Below are positions 9,201 to 17,440 of a stretch of 64,000 bases of DNA, one piece after another. The DNA lies in assembly GCF_019797745.1 (NCBI RefSeq), contig NZ_VOSI01000003.1, positions 670,370 through 734,369 on the forward strand, read 5' to 3'. The first letter of the stretch is position 1. Each line of letters begins with the position of its first letter. A program made the position numbers and the translations under genes. The DNA comes from Edaphocola aurantiacus. GTDB lineage: Bacteria; Bacteroidota; Bacteroidia; Chitinophagales; Chitinophagaceae. The notes beneath the pieces were generated by a model. It did not search any database. It saw only the letters and a list, made by a program, of their open reading frames with translations, and was not told the DNA's origin.

Positions 9201-9651
9201 ATACATAATATTCATCGCTTTCGGTATCACGGAATATTTTTGTATTGGCTCTTTCTGTCGATGTCTCCATAGCTACCTGCAGTCGACCTTTGTACATATG
9301 TACTGCTGCCAGTGCAGGTACGCCATTAACCGGGTCCATATCATACTGCTGATTAGTGTCTACCTGGAGCCGATAATCATCGGGCAACCCCTTTATCATT
9401 CTGCTGATGCCGCCACCGGCATTCAGGTTCCAGTGCAGACCGGCCGGGCCAGCCAGCTCGCGTACGGGTACACCCTTGGTGTTGTAGGATAGGGAGATAC
9501 CCATGCCATACTGTTCATAAATGGGGATGTTGACATTGACGGTTCCGTCAAATAGATTGGGGCTGTAGAGCTTGCCCACATCCTGGGCGGTGCTCATCCC
9601 GGCAGACATCATAAAGAGGCCTGCCAGCATTAATGGTTTTGTGTGCTTCAT
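6232..9651 (-). CDS. RHS partner protein (SpvB/TcdB-like N-terminal shell, secreted)
   Basis: This 1139-aa protein has a signal peptide ending MSTAQ. Near residue 35 it opens with the FDGTVNVNIPIYEQYG and GVPVRELAGPAGLHWNLNAGGGIS segments that Bacteroidota place before RHS proteins (SpvB/RHS shell type). Most of the rest is beta-rich YD-like sequence. The C-terminus carries one clear YD/RHS repeat (DALGRITYFEYDKLGRP, then DQEGNIL). In this phylum a protein of about this length and ending regularly precedes a DUF6443 RHS protein, as here with a 42-bp gap. The pair probably forms one shell, with the N-terminal and C-terminal parts split into two genes. No toxin domain of its own is visible. Confidence 0.75.
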   Translation of the reverse strand: MKHTKPLMLAGLFMMSAGMSTAQDVGKLYSPNLFDGTVNVNIPIYEQYGMGISLSYNTKGVPVRELAGPAGLHWNLNAGGGISRMIKGLPDDYRLQVDTNQQYDMDPVNGVPALAAVHMYKGRLQVAMETSTERANTKIFRDTESDEYYVSAGNMRFTFYVGENGGIFTNSFADYEISFYRDGMYRPAGDQSSTATYNFYSGVPIAIRDKKNNVIYYFGPGIKKETIVTAYFRSEASFQANPYGTDYYSGAKLPIVTNWNLDSVRYDASRTVRYTYTRFQIPNYIAQDSSWVKSFNTYQPNQAPIIAPYFNKTDFDLVSVISYPNGTQLELVYENSRLEFSPRAPYTSNPSNTYPRLNEVVFKDRTNSMRYVFDYAYFHNPSSASSSTEVSTDQGDERDRYSLKLKGIRQVSADSSLSQTLYTFGYNDLIQRRFGGGLDFYGYYNGQNIGISTHSVYPDAYKTDNAAYGQFGLLKKITSGTGGVATFTYGAHSLEDVNSVLMSTDADLAGTNANDGVRIDKIEVSDLNDTTVHLFTNFVYDGGQRFLPKGFTRDQEVYRVAGGNTADPNAPSSYYTIRNWYETFASPMALYYGSNHGYSSVTVEQKNQYGQWLSETSYEFSNFKDGTAAPKVLVTGGGTLAIEKPYTQKQRIRDWEIGLPLTVRNYDSKRLLISESFTEYQSVLDTTGAVTAGLNEAKRIVDPKPSGWLFANALEQTGQWIADFNVILDPYKPYRGQSLPKKVVTRKYASDNRYMVDSILYIYDSRYNLKSNLVNNSRGEVLRQVNIYNYDLPATLVNNDLDQLKSKGMEMLVGSEQWKMGTGTAEQQWLNAKLMSASMYTMGLNGDVPVTKGVFSLESVDPLSYATYTGQSSVPSAEPYTNVGITYTGGALPAYIAPVTKVQSFDNRGNVTETYIEGSKQYKTIFFDQTNDKKIVEIGNARKTDVAYADFDQNVQGNITFTQANIIFPGTGISNPNEPTLSVSGVKAMSGKGLYVLTATSQKDLYTTSLSTGKQYRTTFWATDNVMPSFGIENGTQFTLKHIATVGRFKQYEAFFSPSAAGQKIGFHTSANVGIEDIRIHPVEAAMQSWYYEPLFGAGSATDALGRITYFEYDKLGRPLLTRDQEGNILSKNQYSVIN

Positions 9652-9688
9652 ACTACAAAAAAATTAGGTGAAATATTATTTGTGATCT

Positions 9689-11200
9689 TTATAATTTATA
9701 GCCTAACCGGATGATCCAGGGGCTGTTGATGCCTGTTTTATCGTTGAGGAAATTATAGCCGATCAGGAAGGTGCCCTGCTGGTTACGGTTAATGCGATAG
9801 GTCTTCATCAGGCCTATATAAGCTGCATCCTGTAATAATCCCATAGCAGTACGTACATTGGAAGCATTGCCATAACGTTCCTGCAACTGTACATAAGGCC
9901 TGTTCAGGGGTTTGAGGCTCTTCTCATAACCACCCTGCAGGCTGATGCCCCAGATCAGCTGTCCGTCGAGGAATACTCTTCCGGTCAGGCCTTCATAACT
10001 TAATCTAAGATGCTGCCAGTCACGGCCTAGTCCCAGGCTGGCATCCAGTCCTATACCTATGCTGATGCGCGGACTATGCTGATAAGCTGCATTCAGTCCG
10101 GCCTGTACCATAACAGGTTTTTGCCCGTTAGGGGATGCTCTTTGTGTCTGCAGGTTGTACTGGTATTCCCAGCGCTGCCAGAATGGTATACCCCGCATCG
10201 GATTTTTCAGATCATCCATAGGATTGCGTAGTCCCTGCCTGGCTTGTTTGACTTTATCTTTAGTGTCTTTTGTGGTATTTTTTGCCTCTTGCATACTTTG
10301 AGCAACCTGCTTTACTTTAGCTGCTTGCTTCTCCAGTCCTAATTGTTTACTATAGTCCTGTACCTGCTGTGCCGCCTGTTGCTGTACCTGTTGTAACTGG
10401 TTGCCGAATTGCTGTTCCAGGGCGGCATTGACCGAAGATTTGGTCTGGTAGCCCATTTGTTTCAGGTCCTGTTCACCCGGGTTTCCGGAAGACATGCCCG
10501 GTAGTGAGGAGCGCGACAGCATCTCATTAAATCCTTCTATACCCTGCAGCAGATCAAGGGCTTTCTCTTCTGTTGCATCAGGATCCTGTACAATTTTCTT
10601 CCAGTACCCCGCCTGCTGGGTGCCGTAGCCATACGCTTTATTGAGTCTACCCAGTTGGGATGCGAATGGTGATTGACCCAGTAAACGGTTCAGGGCATCA
10701 CTGCGTTTTTTAACCTGGCCCTTCAGGTAGTCTTGCGCATTCAGTTGGCTGTTGAGTTTATCCATACCAGGTACGGATAAGCCTGTGCCACCAGGTATTT
10801 TTTGCTGTATAAAGGATTGTATTTTCTTCAGGCTATCCAGTGCCTTAACCGGTTGCTGGCCGGCCAGCTTGTTCAGTAATGCCGTATCCATTGCCGTTTT
10901 ACGGATACTGTCAAAATTGGCCGCATTTAATTTCTGATACTGTGCATATAAAGTACTGTCGCTGCGTTGCAGTTTAGCAGCCAGACGGGTTTCCTGCCGC
11001 TGCAGTTTGCGCAGCATGCGTTGTTGTGCGCGGGAAGCTTTCTGCTGGTATTGCAGATGCTGGCGGTATTGCTTCTGGATATACACCTCTGCTGCATGCA
11101 CGATCTCTGTACTGTCTTCAATGGCAGATGCCTCCTGTGCCCGGGCACTGATCCATGCCGGGAGTATACACAATAGCAATAATAAAAACGACTTGAACAT
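9689..11200 (-). CDS. Secreted coiled-coil protein with C-terminal barrel-like region, first gene of the RHS operon
   Basis: I chose the ATG at 11200 (MFKSFLLLLLCILP) because it gives a clean signal peptide ending ISARAQ; the frame is open further upstream but that part is AT-rich leader. The mature 480 or so residues are Gln/Lys-rich and helical up to about residue 330, with a glutamine-dense coiled coil (LQQVQQQAAQQVQ) followed by a Lys-rich stretch. The last 130 residues show alternating aromatic beta-strand patterns and end in IIRLGYKL, like an outer-membrane beta-barrel. I recognise no family. It lies 37 bp before the RHS partner gene and likely shares its promoter, so a role in exporting, anchoring or releasing the RHS complex is a reasonable guess. 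Confidence 0.65.
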   Translation of the reverse strand: MFKSFLLLLLCILPAWISARAQEASAIEDSTEIVHAAEVYIQKQYRQHLQYQQKASRAQQRMLRKLQRQETRLAAKLQRSDSTLYAQYQKLNAANFDSIRKTAMDTALLNKLAGQQPVKALDSLKKIQSFIQQKIPGGTGLSVPGMDKLNSQLNAQDYLKGQVKKRSDALNRLLGQSPFASQLGRLNKAYGYGTQQAGYWKKIVQDPDATEEKALDLLQGIEGFNEMLSRSSLPGMSSGNPGEQDLKQMGYQTKSSVNAALEQQFGNQLQQVQQQAAQQVQDYSKQLGLEKQAAKVKQVAQSMQEAKNTTKDTKDKVKQARQGLRNPMDDLKNPMRGIPFWQRWEYQYNLQTQRASPNGQKPVMVQAGLNAAYQHSPRISIGIGLDASLGLGRDWQHLRLSYEGLTGRVFLDGQLIWGISLQGGYEKSLKPLNRPYVQLQERYGNASNVRTAMGLLQDAAYIGLMKTYRINRNQQGTFLIGYNFLNDKTGINSPWIIRLGYKL

Positions 11201-11580
11201 AGCGAATTTAAGTATAGCAAAGAGGGGCTTTAGAGGGTGCGCAAAAGTATTACTATTTTCTGTTAATTCTCTACTAGTTATGCACGAATGTGAAAAAATG
11301 TTATTAATAATCAATAAAATATTTTTTAATTAAATATTTCACATTTTTGTAAAAAACAATAAATGAGCGATGGAATCTTTTACTGTATTGCATTTCAACC
11401 TACTATATAATCACTATAAAGTGATAGTGTAAGACGCTATTTCATAGACCAGTTAAATATCTGATCATTATATGATAAACATTATTTCACAATAGGTAAG
11501 GGAAAATCAAAGTAATTTAATCGCAAACATGAAAGGGGAATGCTCTACATTGGCCGATATAAGAAAGCCTGGCAGTACGC
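11201..11580. other. AT-rich intergenic region upstream of the RHS operon
   Basis: These 380 bp hold no convincing gene. The sequence is very AT-rich near 11270-11350 and presumably contains the promoter of the 11200-1217 operon. The only structure I see is a short dyad at 11408-11423 (ATCACT / AGTGAT). No promoter box could be assigned with confidence. Confidence 0.4.
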
Positions 11581-12483
11581 CTACCAGCGCTTACCCAAAC
11601 TTATGCCGACAAAGAATGAAGCCTGCCAGAAGGTGTTCTTCTGTTGCAGCAACACGGGTATCGCTTTGGCGTAACAGGCTAGTTGTGCCCCTATCTGGAA
11701 TTGCTGAACAAAGCCGGATGGCCTGTCGGGACTGAATATTACAGAGGGACTGATATATATACCAGGTATACACCTTAATTCATTCAAACCTTTACTCCAT
11801 TTATCCGCGCCCAGTATTCGGTTACGGCTCAGGAACAGATCCTGATTATCTTCTGTATAGGCTTCAGAACTGGCATATGCTTGTTGCTGTGCATCGTATC
11901 GCAGCAGATTAAGATATACGGGCTTCAGCAGGGCAAGTGAGAGTCCGGCTTCCAGGCTGGCTTTCAAACTTATATTGCCTTGTAAGATGGACGGGACGAT
12001 TGTCCATTCACGACCATAACCCAGTTGTGTGGTATAGACTTTATATTGCTTGCCAAATATATACGGCCGGTAGGCTGTCAGTCCGCGATAAGCAGTATCC
12101 TGTCTTTGCTGCCGTACTTCCTTTTCATGGCGAATCTCTGCGACCTGCAGGCGGATGAAGCTTTCATCCTTAGGTTTTTTGTTGAAATGATAGTGTACCT
12201 GTCCGCTCCATCCTGTGGTATGTAAGCGTCCACCAACATAAATAGCATGCCGGTAATTGCTGTCTGTACCCCATGCTTTCAACTGCATTAAACGGGTTGT
12301 TGCTTTTTGTTGCTGAACTTTCGCCTTTTCCTGTACCTTAGATTTCCGGACATTTACCGATTGCCATACTTTATCTTGTGCGCTCATTTGCTGCAAAGAT
12401 GCAAGCACCAGCAGACAAGATATGACGCAGCCCGGAAGGCTTTTTATAATGGCAGTGAAAAAGAAGTACTTAAGCGTATTCAT
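11581..12483 (-). CDS. Secreted protein, probable outer-membrane beta-barrel
   Basis: The ATG at 12483 (MNTLKYFFF) gives a 300-aa product with a long hydrophobic leader ending LQQMSAQ, and I prefer it to an upstream ATG at 12531. A short Lys/Gln-rich helix (residues 50-75) is followed by alternating beta-strand patterns with many aromatic residues, ending in SFFVGISLGKRW. The layout, helix then barrel, echoes the larger protein at 9689-11200, but I see no clear sequence identity between them. Family unknown. It is transcribed toward the RHS operon and divergently from the 979-aa protein at 12598, with 114 bp between the starts. Confidence 0.6.
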   Translation of the reverse strand: MNTLKYFFFTAIIKSLPGCVISCLLVLASLQQMSAQDKVWQSVNVRKSKVQEKAKVQQQKATTRLMQLKAWGTDSNYRHAIYVGGRLHTTGWSGQVHYHFNKKPKDESFIRLQVAEIRHEKEVRQQRQDTAYRGLTAYRPYIFGKQYKVYTTQLGYGREWTIVPSILQGNISLKASLEAGLSLALLKPVYLNLLRYDAQQQAYASSEAYTEDNQDLFLSRNRILGADKWSKGLNELRCIPGIYISPSVIFSPDRPSGFVQQFQIGAQLACYAKAIPVLLQQKNTFWQASFFVGISLGKRW

Positions 12484-12597
12484 AACATCAGACAGGTGGG
12501 TTTTCCTGCATATACGCAAAGAAGGCCTCACTTATTGCGTCGCAAGTTATCATATTTTGTGGTTACTTTGCCGGAATTTTGCCAGATCACCTGATCG

Positions 12598-15537
12598 ATG
12601 AAAACGTTTTTCAATACTATATATACTTATACCGTCACGTGCTGCAGCCTGTTGCTGGCCTTATTTTCATATGGCACAACCAATGCACAGCAATCTGTTC
12701 CGGCCCTGAACCAGCTGGTGCCGGCATACCGTATGCCCTATCATCAATGGCACTGGCAGGTATACAAAACACCGAATGCTCATATTTATTATCCTGCAGG
12801 TATGGATAGTGTATGCGCATTCACCCTGGCACATTACCTACAGGAGAAGGCGATCGTGGAAAAGAAAGCCGGCATGTCGGTAAAGGGAACTCCGAGCCTG
12901 ATCATTTATCCTGCTGTAAGCCAGGCTTATGAATCCCGCATTGGGAGCTGGGATGCGGGCACACAGGCTTTTCCGACCATTGCCCGGCAAGGTAATCGCA
13001 TCATACTGGGTTTTAATGGTAGATATAAAGATTTTACAGAACAGCTGCGCATAGCCTTTGTACGCAATATGTGGCAGCAATCCTTTGGTTATATTAATGG
13101 CACCGACATCCGCAGTACGGCTAATGAGCTGGACTGGCAGTGGTTTAAAGAAGGGGCTATACAATATTTGGCTACCGGATTTTCACTGACTGATAATGAT
13201 GTATTATATCAATGGTATCGCCGTCAGGCCTTTCCAACCTGGTCTACTATGACACAAACGACATCTGCGCAACAGCTCATTGCGGTGAAAGGATTCTGTT
13301 ATTTTCTCGAACAGACGTATCGTAAAGATGCTGTAAAACAAATCCTGTTTCAGCTCAGGAAGAAAAAGACATTTGCCGTAGCCGTACGCCTGGTCTGCAA
13401 GCGCTCCTTCGCACAATTACAGGACCTGTACATGGCATTTTTATACAGTCGTTACGGACAAGTGCAGCAGATTAATGATACTGTTGCTCCGGTATTATCA
13501 TTCGCAGATTCTTTGCAGGAGCATCATCAAGCCAAATTAATCTGGACTAATGCAGATACATCTTCAGCATTATGGATCAGGCAAAGCGAAGAAAGCCGCA
13601 GTGTGTGGATGCAGCAGGCGGGGCAGAAACCTAAGAAATTATATACCTATTTATTACCCTCATGGATCAGTAATTATAACTGGGATACCTATCCGCTGGT
13701 ACAGGTAAGTGCGAGACGCATCTATATCATTGCCCCGGAGAAAGGAAATCTACAGGTTTCGGAATACACCGGCTCCGGTGCGAGACTTAAGCGCAGCGAA
13801 TTACCCCGCGGTATAGACGGCATCAGTAGTTTTGAGGCGGTGAGTGAACGGGAGTGGCTGATGACGACCTATACTAAAGGCAGAAGTGATGTGATCCGTT
13901 TCCTGCCGGGTAGCCTGAAAGTAATCCCGGTGACCAATGATCTTGCTGATAATACACTGCTTGCTGCAGATAAGTCGTCCGGTGTAATCCGCTACTACAG
14001 CGGTTATCCTGATCTGATCAAGCTAAAAAAGAATAGTCGTATAAAAGATAGTATTGTTGCAGATACCATAAAAGGAAAGACTTATGGCTGGTATAGTAAT
14101 GCTACGGAAGGTAAAGCAGAACAACTGCTGATCAGCGACAGCTCTGTGTTTGAACAACAATTGCAGGCCGCATTATCTGAGACAGATACTTCATTGCCAC
14201 AACACCGAAAAACCTGGTTACTGGCGTATCACAAGCAGAAAAAGACAGACGACAGTATTGCCGCACTGGAAGCAAAGTATAAATCACAGGGCGGAAACTC
14301 TTTCCTGCAGCAGGTTTTGGGAAGTAATAAGGATACCGGCATACAAAAAGATTATACAATTTTTGATCCTAAACAAGTACAGCCATATCGACTGCAATTG
14401 CATAGTCTCTGGTTCCAGGCAGCGATCAATAATGATTATTTTATTAATCGCCTGCAACCCTACCAGGGCTATCTCGGCACGTATAAGTACCCTGAGATCG
14501 GTGGTATGTTCAGCAGTGGCTACAGTGATATTTTTGAACAGCATCAGTTCAGTATAGGCTATAAATTACCGGCCGGCACCGAGGGTAGTGATTTCTTTGT
14601 ACGCTATCATAATAAACAAAAACGACTGGACTGGTATGCGCTTTATTTCCGCAAGGTAGAAAGCCTGAAACCTGATCCCCGACAGGCATGGGTAGATGCA
14701 CAGGGTATTCCCTACCCGGCTGCGGCTAAAGTAAAGACGTATTATTATGAACTGGGTTTTAATTATCCGTTTACTTATCATAGTGCGGTAAGTGCTACGA
14801 TTGCATATCGTAAAGGCCGTACTGTGTTCCTGGCAACTGATCCGTACAGTCTGCCTTATCCGGCATTGCGGGAGCAGTGGAATATGAATACGGTGGCACT
14901 GAATCACAACCACCTGAAACCAACGGTACACAATAATGCCTTCTACAGCGGCTTTCGCAACAAGTTGCTATTGGATGTAATGATGCAGATCGGCAGTAAA
15001 AATCCTGCATTTACTTATGGCATCAGTAATCAGTTTGAATGGCATCAGCCATTAAATAAAGCCATTAACTGGGTTACCCAGCTGAAAGCCGGCTATAGCG
15101 GTGGAGGGGAACATATCCTGTACACATTCGGTGGTGTAGATCATAATGTAAATGGCAGAGTAGACTCCTCTGTACTGTTCAACCAGCAGGCACCATATGT
15201 ATTCCAGAGCCTGGTGACGCAGTTGCGTGGCTTTAAGCAGAACAGTCTGTACGGTAATGTATATGGTTTGCTGAATACCGATGTATATGTGCAAATCTTT
15301 GACGGTTTATTTGATTATAAAACACCCTATTCTTTCGTAAACCGACTACAATTAGGAGCCTTTGCAGATGTGGCCTGGGCCTGGGAAACCTGGAAGCCGG
15401 ATGCGCTCTGGCAGCAAAGACATAGCTTCGGACTCAGTGCCAAAACCATACTGGCCGGCTATCCTATCAGGCTCGACCTGGCTTTTCCATACAACTTCAG
15501 CCAGTCCCCGATGCTGCATTTTTCGTTGAGATTATAG
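12598..15537 (+). CDS. Large secreted protein: degenerate peptidase-MA-like head, beta-propeller-like middle, outer-membrane barrel end
   Basis: The 979-aa protein has a signal peptide ending TTNAQQ. Residues 45-230 look like a gluzincin (peptidase MA) fold: a KTPNAHIYYP start, and DWQWFKEGAIQYLATG in the place of the usual second Glu helix. The HExxH zinc helix is replaced by LRIAFVRNMWQQ, so it should lack protease activity. The middle (about 300-560) resembles TolB/propeller repeats, and the last 340 residues have barrel-type strands ending MLHFSLRL with a C-terminal aromatic/hydrophobic signature. Bacteroidota carry related large surface proteins with intact HExxH. Its role is unknown; an outer-membrane receptor or scaffold is likely. 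It stands alone, with a terminator right after it. Confidence 0.6.
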   Translation: MKTFFNTIYTYTVTCCSLLLALFSYGTTNAQQSVPALNQLVPAYRMPYHQWHWQVYKTPNAHIYYPAGMDSVCAFTLAHYLQEKAIVEKKAGMSVKGTPSLIIYPAVSQAYESRIGSWDAGTQAFPTIARQGNRIILGFNGRYKDFTEQLRIAFVRNMWQQSFGYINGTDIRSTANELDWQWFKEGAIQYLATGFSLTDNDVLYQWYRRQAFPTWSTMTQTTSAQQLIAVKGFCYFLEQTYRKDAVKQILFQLRKKKTFAVAVRLVCKRSFAQLQDLYMAFLYSRYGQVQQINDTVAPVLSFADSLQEHHQAKLIWTNADTSSALWIRQSEESRSVWMQQAGQKPKKLYTYLLPSWISNYNWDTYPLVQVSARRIYIIAPEKGNLQVSEYTGSGARLKRSELPRGIDGISSFEAVSEREWLMTTYTKGRSDVIRFLPGSLKVIPVTNDLADNTLLAADKSSGVIRYYSGYPDLIKLKKNSRIKDSIVADTIKGKTYGWYSNATEGKAEQLLISDSSVFEQQLQAALSETDTSLPQHRKTWLLAYHKQKKTDDSIAALEAKYKSQGGNSFLQQVLGSNKDTGIQKDYTIFDPKQVQPYRLQLHSLWFQAAINNDYFINRLQPYQGYLGTYKYPEIGGMFSSGYSDIFEQHQFSIGYKLPAGTEGSDFFVRYHNKQKRLDWYALYFRKVESLKPDPRQAWVDAQGIPYPAAAKVKTYYYELGFNYPFTYHSAVSATIAYRKGRTVFLATDPYSLPYPALREQWNMNTVALNHNHLKPTVHNNAFYSGFRNKLLLDVMMQIGSKNPAFTYGISNQFEWHQPLNKAINWVTQLKAGYSGGGEHILYTFGGVDHNVNGRVDSSVLFNQQAPYVFQSLVTQLRGFKQNSLYGNVYGLLNTDVYVQIFDGLFDYKTPYSFVNRLQLGAFADVAWAWETWKPDALWQQRHSFGLSAKTILAGYPIRLDLAFPYNFSQSPMLHFSLRL

Positions 15538-15542
15538 TATAA

Positions 15543-15581
15543 AATAATAAAGGCTGCAGATTTGCTGCAGCCTTTATTATT
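15543..15581. terminator. Bidirectional terminator
   Basis: Perfect 17-bp arms around the core AAAGGCTGCAG / CTGCAGCCTTT, with a 5-nt loop and A/T tails on both sides. It sits between the convergent genes ending at 15537 and 15605. Confidence 0.85.
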
Positions 15582-15604
15582 TTGATATGATGTATACATT
15601 TCGA

Positions 15605-17212
15605 TTAATGTTTCACCACAATCTGTGTATTTACTTTCTTTCCGTTTACAGTAGTATTCAGGAAATAAGTACCGGCAAGTACATTCTGCAAACCATCAAT
15701 GGTGAATGCATTTTTGCCTTTTTGTGCGTTATATCTTTTCTGTATAATCTGGCGGCCGGTGATATCCAGTAACTGCAACGTTACAGGACTATGCTCTGAA
15801 ACGGTAACCGTGGTATGTATTTCATTATGGAACGGATTTGGATAAGTATTGTCTGCAATTTTTATATCCTTCGTGCCTTTAAATACATTGTTATTCCATG
15901 GATGGAATGCATGATGTAGTACATATACGCCCTTATCTTCATCGTAATTATAATAAACAGCATACTCATAATCCGGAACAGCCTCCAGATCAGATTTACT
16001 GATGGCAATACCAGGATTCTCTGTAATCTGTGAATTGGTGAAGCCATTAGGAAGCTCCATGTAATCCTGTGCATTAATCAGATTATTTGTATTAGGATTC
16101 ATTTGAACACCCATGTAGCCATTATACGTATTGTCATTAGACGCATACCATGCTATGGTAATACCATCGTTTATGATGCCGCTGTTTGTGTTGTAAAAAC
16201 CATAGTGCAAAGCCGGGGAATAAGATCTGGATGCATTCAGTGGCTGATTGTTCAGCGGTGCGGCACCGGTAGTGATCTCTCTGAACGTATATACCGGAAG
16301 TGCCGGGTTAGGAGCGTAGTCTGCTGAACGCACAAATACATCTACGCCATTGGAAATGGAATATGCCCAATTGGCCGCACCCTGATCAGGACAGTCGATT
16401 ATGGCCGGGGTAATTTTCTGTCCTGCCCCGAACGGATTAATTACGTCTTCTACATTAGGCGTAATAAGAGCAGGAAAAGGGGTATTAAGGCCAGCCCAGG
16501 TCTCCGATAACTTAGTAATGTTACCCGCATTATCATTAAATACAATATACACATCCTGAACATTGCCATTATATCGCATAGCGACATCCGGAGCTACCTG
16601 AGTTGTTGTGCTTAATAGGGTACTCACAGCACTCCAGCCATTCGGACCGTACACCCTTGTTTCGATGCCGACACCAGGATTGGCCCATACAATGCTTAAC
16701 TGTCCGGCATAGAATAAGCCATCCATACTGATTTTACCATAATCATGAGCATTAGACAGCTGGACCGTAGAGTTCAGTACCACAGGGTTTGAAGGTGAGG
16801 AAACCACATCGTATACATCTACAAAGTGGCCTGCACCCGGCTTGTAATAAGCCACAAAAATTCTGGTACCGTAATTGTTGTCATAAATAATAGCAGTACT
16901 CAGTCCGGTTACATCTTTGTATAAAAATGAACCTTGGTAAGCCATAAGCGTAGTACCCGGTTTGGCAAACTGGTAATTGAATTCACAGATCGTTCCCGGT
17001 TCTGAATCGCCCCAGGTGGATACGTACAGGTCACAAGGTACCCCATCGTAATCTACCCCCCTGGCAGAGTTACAGGAAATGTGATTGGGCGCTTTCATAT
17101 CCGGGTTGCCGTAGGTAAACTCATCGGCAATAGGATTGGTGAAAATTTGCGCATGACTGATGCTGCCCACTGAAAGCATGGCCAGTGTGGCAAAGGAGAA
17201 AATTTTGTTCAT
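15605..17212 (-). CDS. Secreted protein with T9SS type A sorting domain
   Basis: The ATG at 17212 (MNKIFSFATLAMLSVG) gives a 535-aa protein with a signal peptide ending ISHAQ; the longer frame to 17254 has no reason to be used. The body (residues 25-450) is a run of beta-rich repeats with aromatic and Asn/Gly-rich turns, possibly propeller-like, with no catalytic motif. The last 80 residues are a T9SS type A domain: NTYPNPFHNEIH, then TLQLLDITGRQI, then AGTYFLNTTVNGKKV. It should cross the outer membrane through the type IX system and stay on the surface or be released. The target is unknown. The next gene upstream is another T9SS cargo, about 230 bp away. Confidence 0.75.
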   Translation of the reverse strand: MNKIFSFATLAMLSVGSISHAQIFTNPIADEFTYGNPDMKAPNHISCNSARGVDYDGVPCDLYVSTWGDSEPGTICEFNYQFAKPGTTLMAYQGSFLYKDVTGLSTAIIYDNNYGTRIFVAYYKPGAGHFVDVYDVVSSPSNPVVLNSTVQLSNAHDYGKISMDGLFYAGQLSIVWANPGVGIETRVYGPNGWSAVSTLLSTTTQVAPDVAMRYNGNVQDVYIVFNDNAGNITKLSETWAGLNTPFPALITPNVEDVINPFGAGQKITPAIIDCPDQGAANWAYSISNGVDVFVRSADYAPNPALPVYTFREITTGAAPLNNQPLNASRSYSPALHYGFYNTNSGIINDGITIAWYASNDNTYNGYMGVQMNPNTNNLINAQDYMELPNGFTNSQITENPGIAISKSDLEAVPDYEYAVYYNYDEDKGVYVLHHAFHPWNNNVFKGTKDIKIADNTYPNPFHNEIHTTVTVSEHSPVTLQLLDITGRQIIQKRYNAQKGKNAFTIDGLQNVLAGTYFLNTTVNGKKVNTQIVVKH

Positions 17213-17440
17213 ATAAAAGAGAGTTAAATGCCTGGCTAAAATAATATTATTCACCGCAAAGTGAAATCAAATATGTATATATATTTTTTGCTACACAATA
17301 ACCATTTTATAATCAATATGTAAAATAATTACTACTATCCATTGTCCCATATATTCACTATAGAGGAGCACCTGTATAAGTACAGAAACTACATAAGCTC
17401 AATCTAAATATTGAAATTAATTAAGTGAAAAGGCGCTTAT

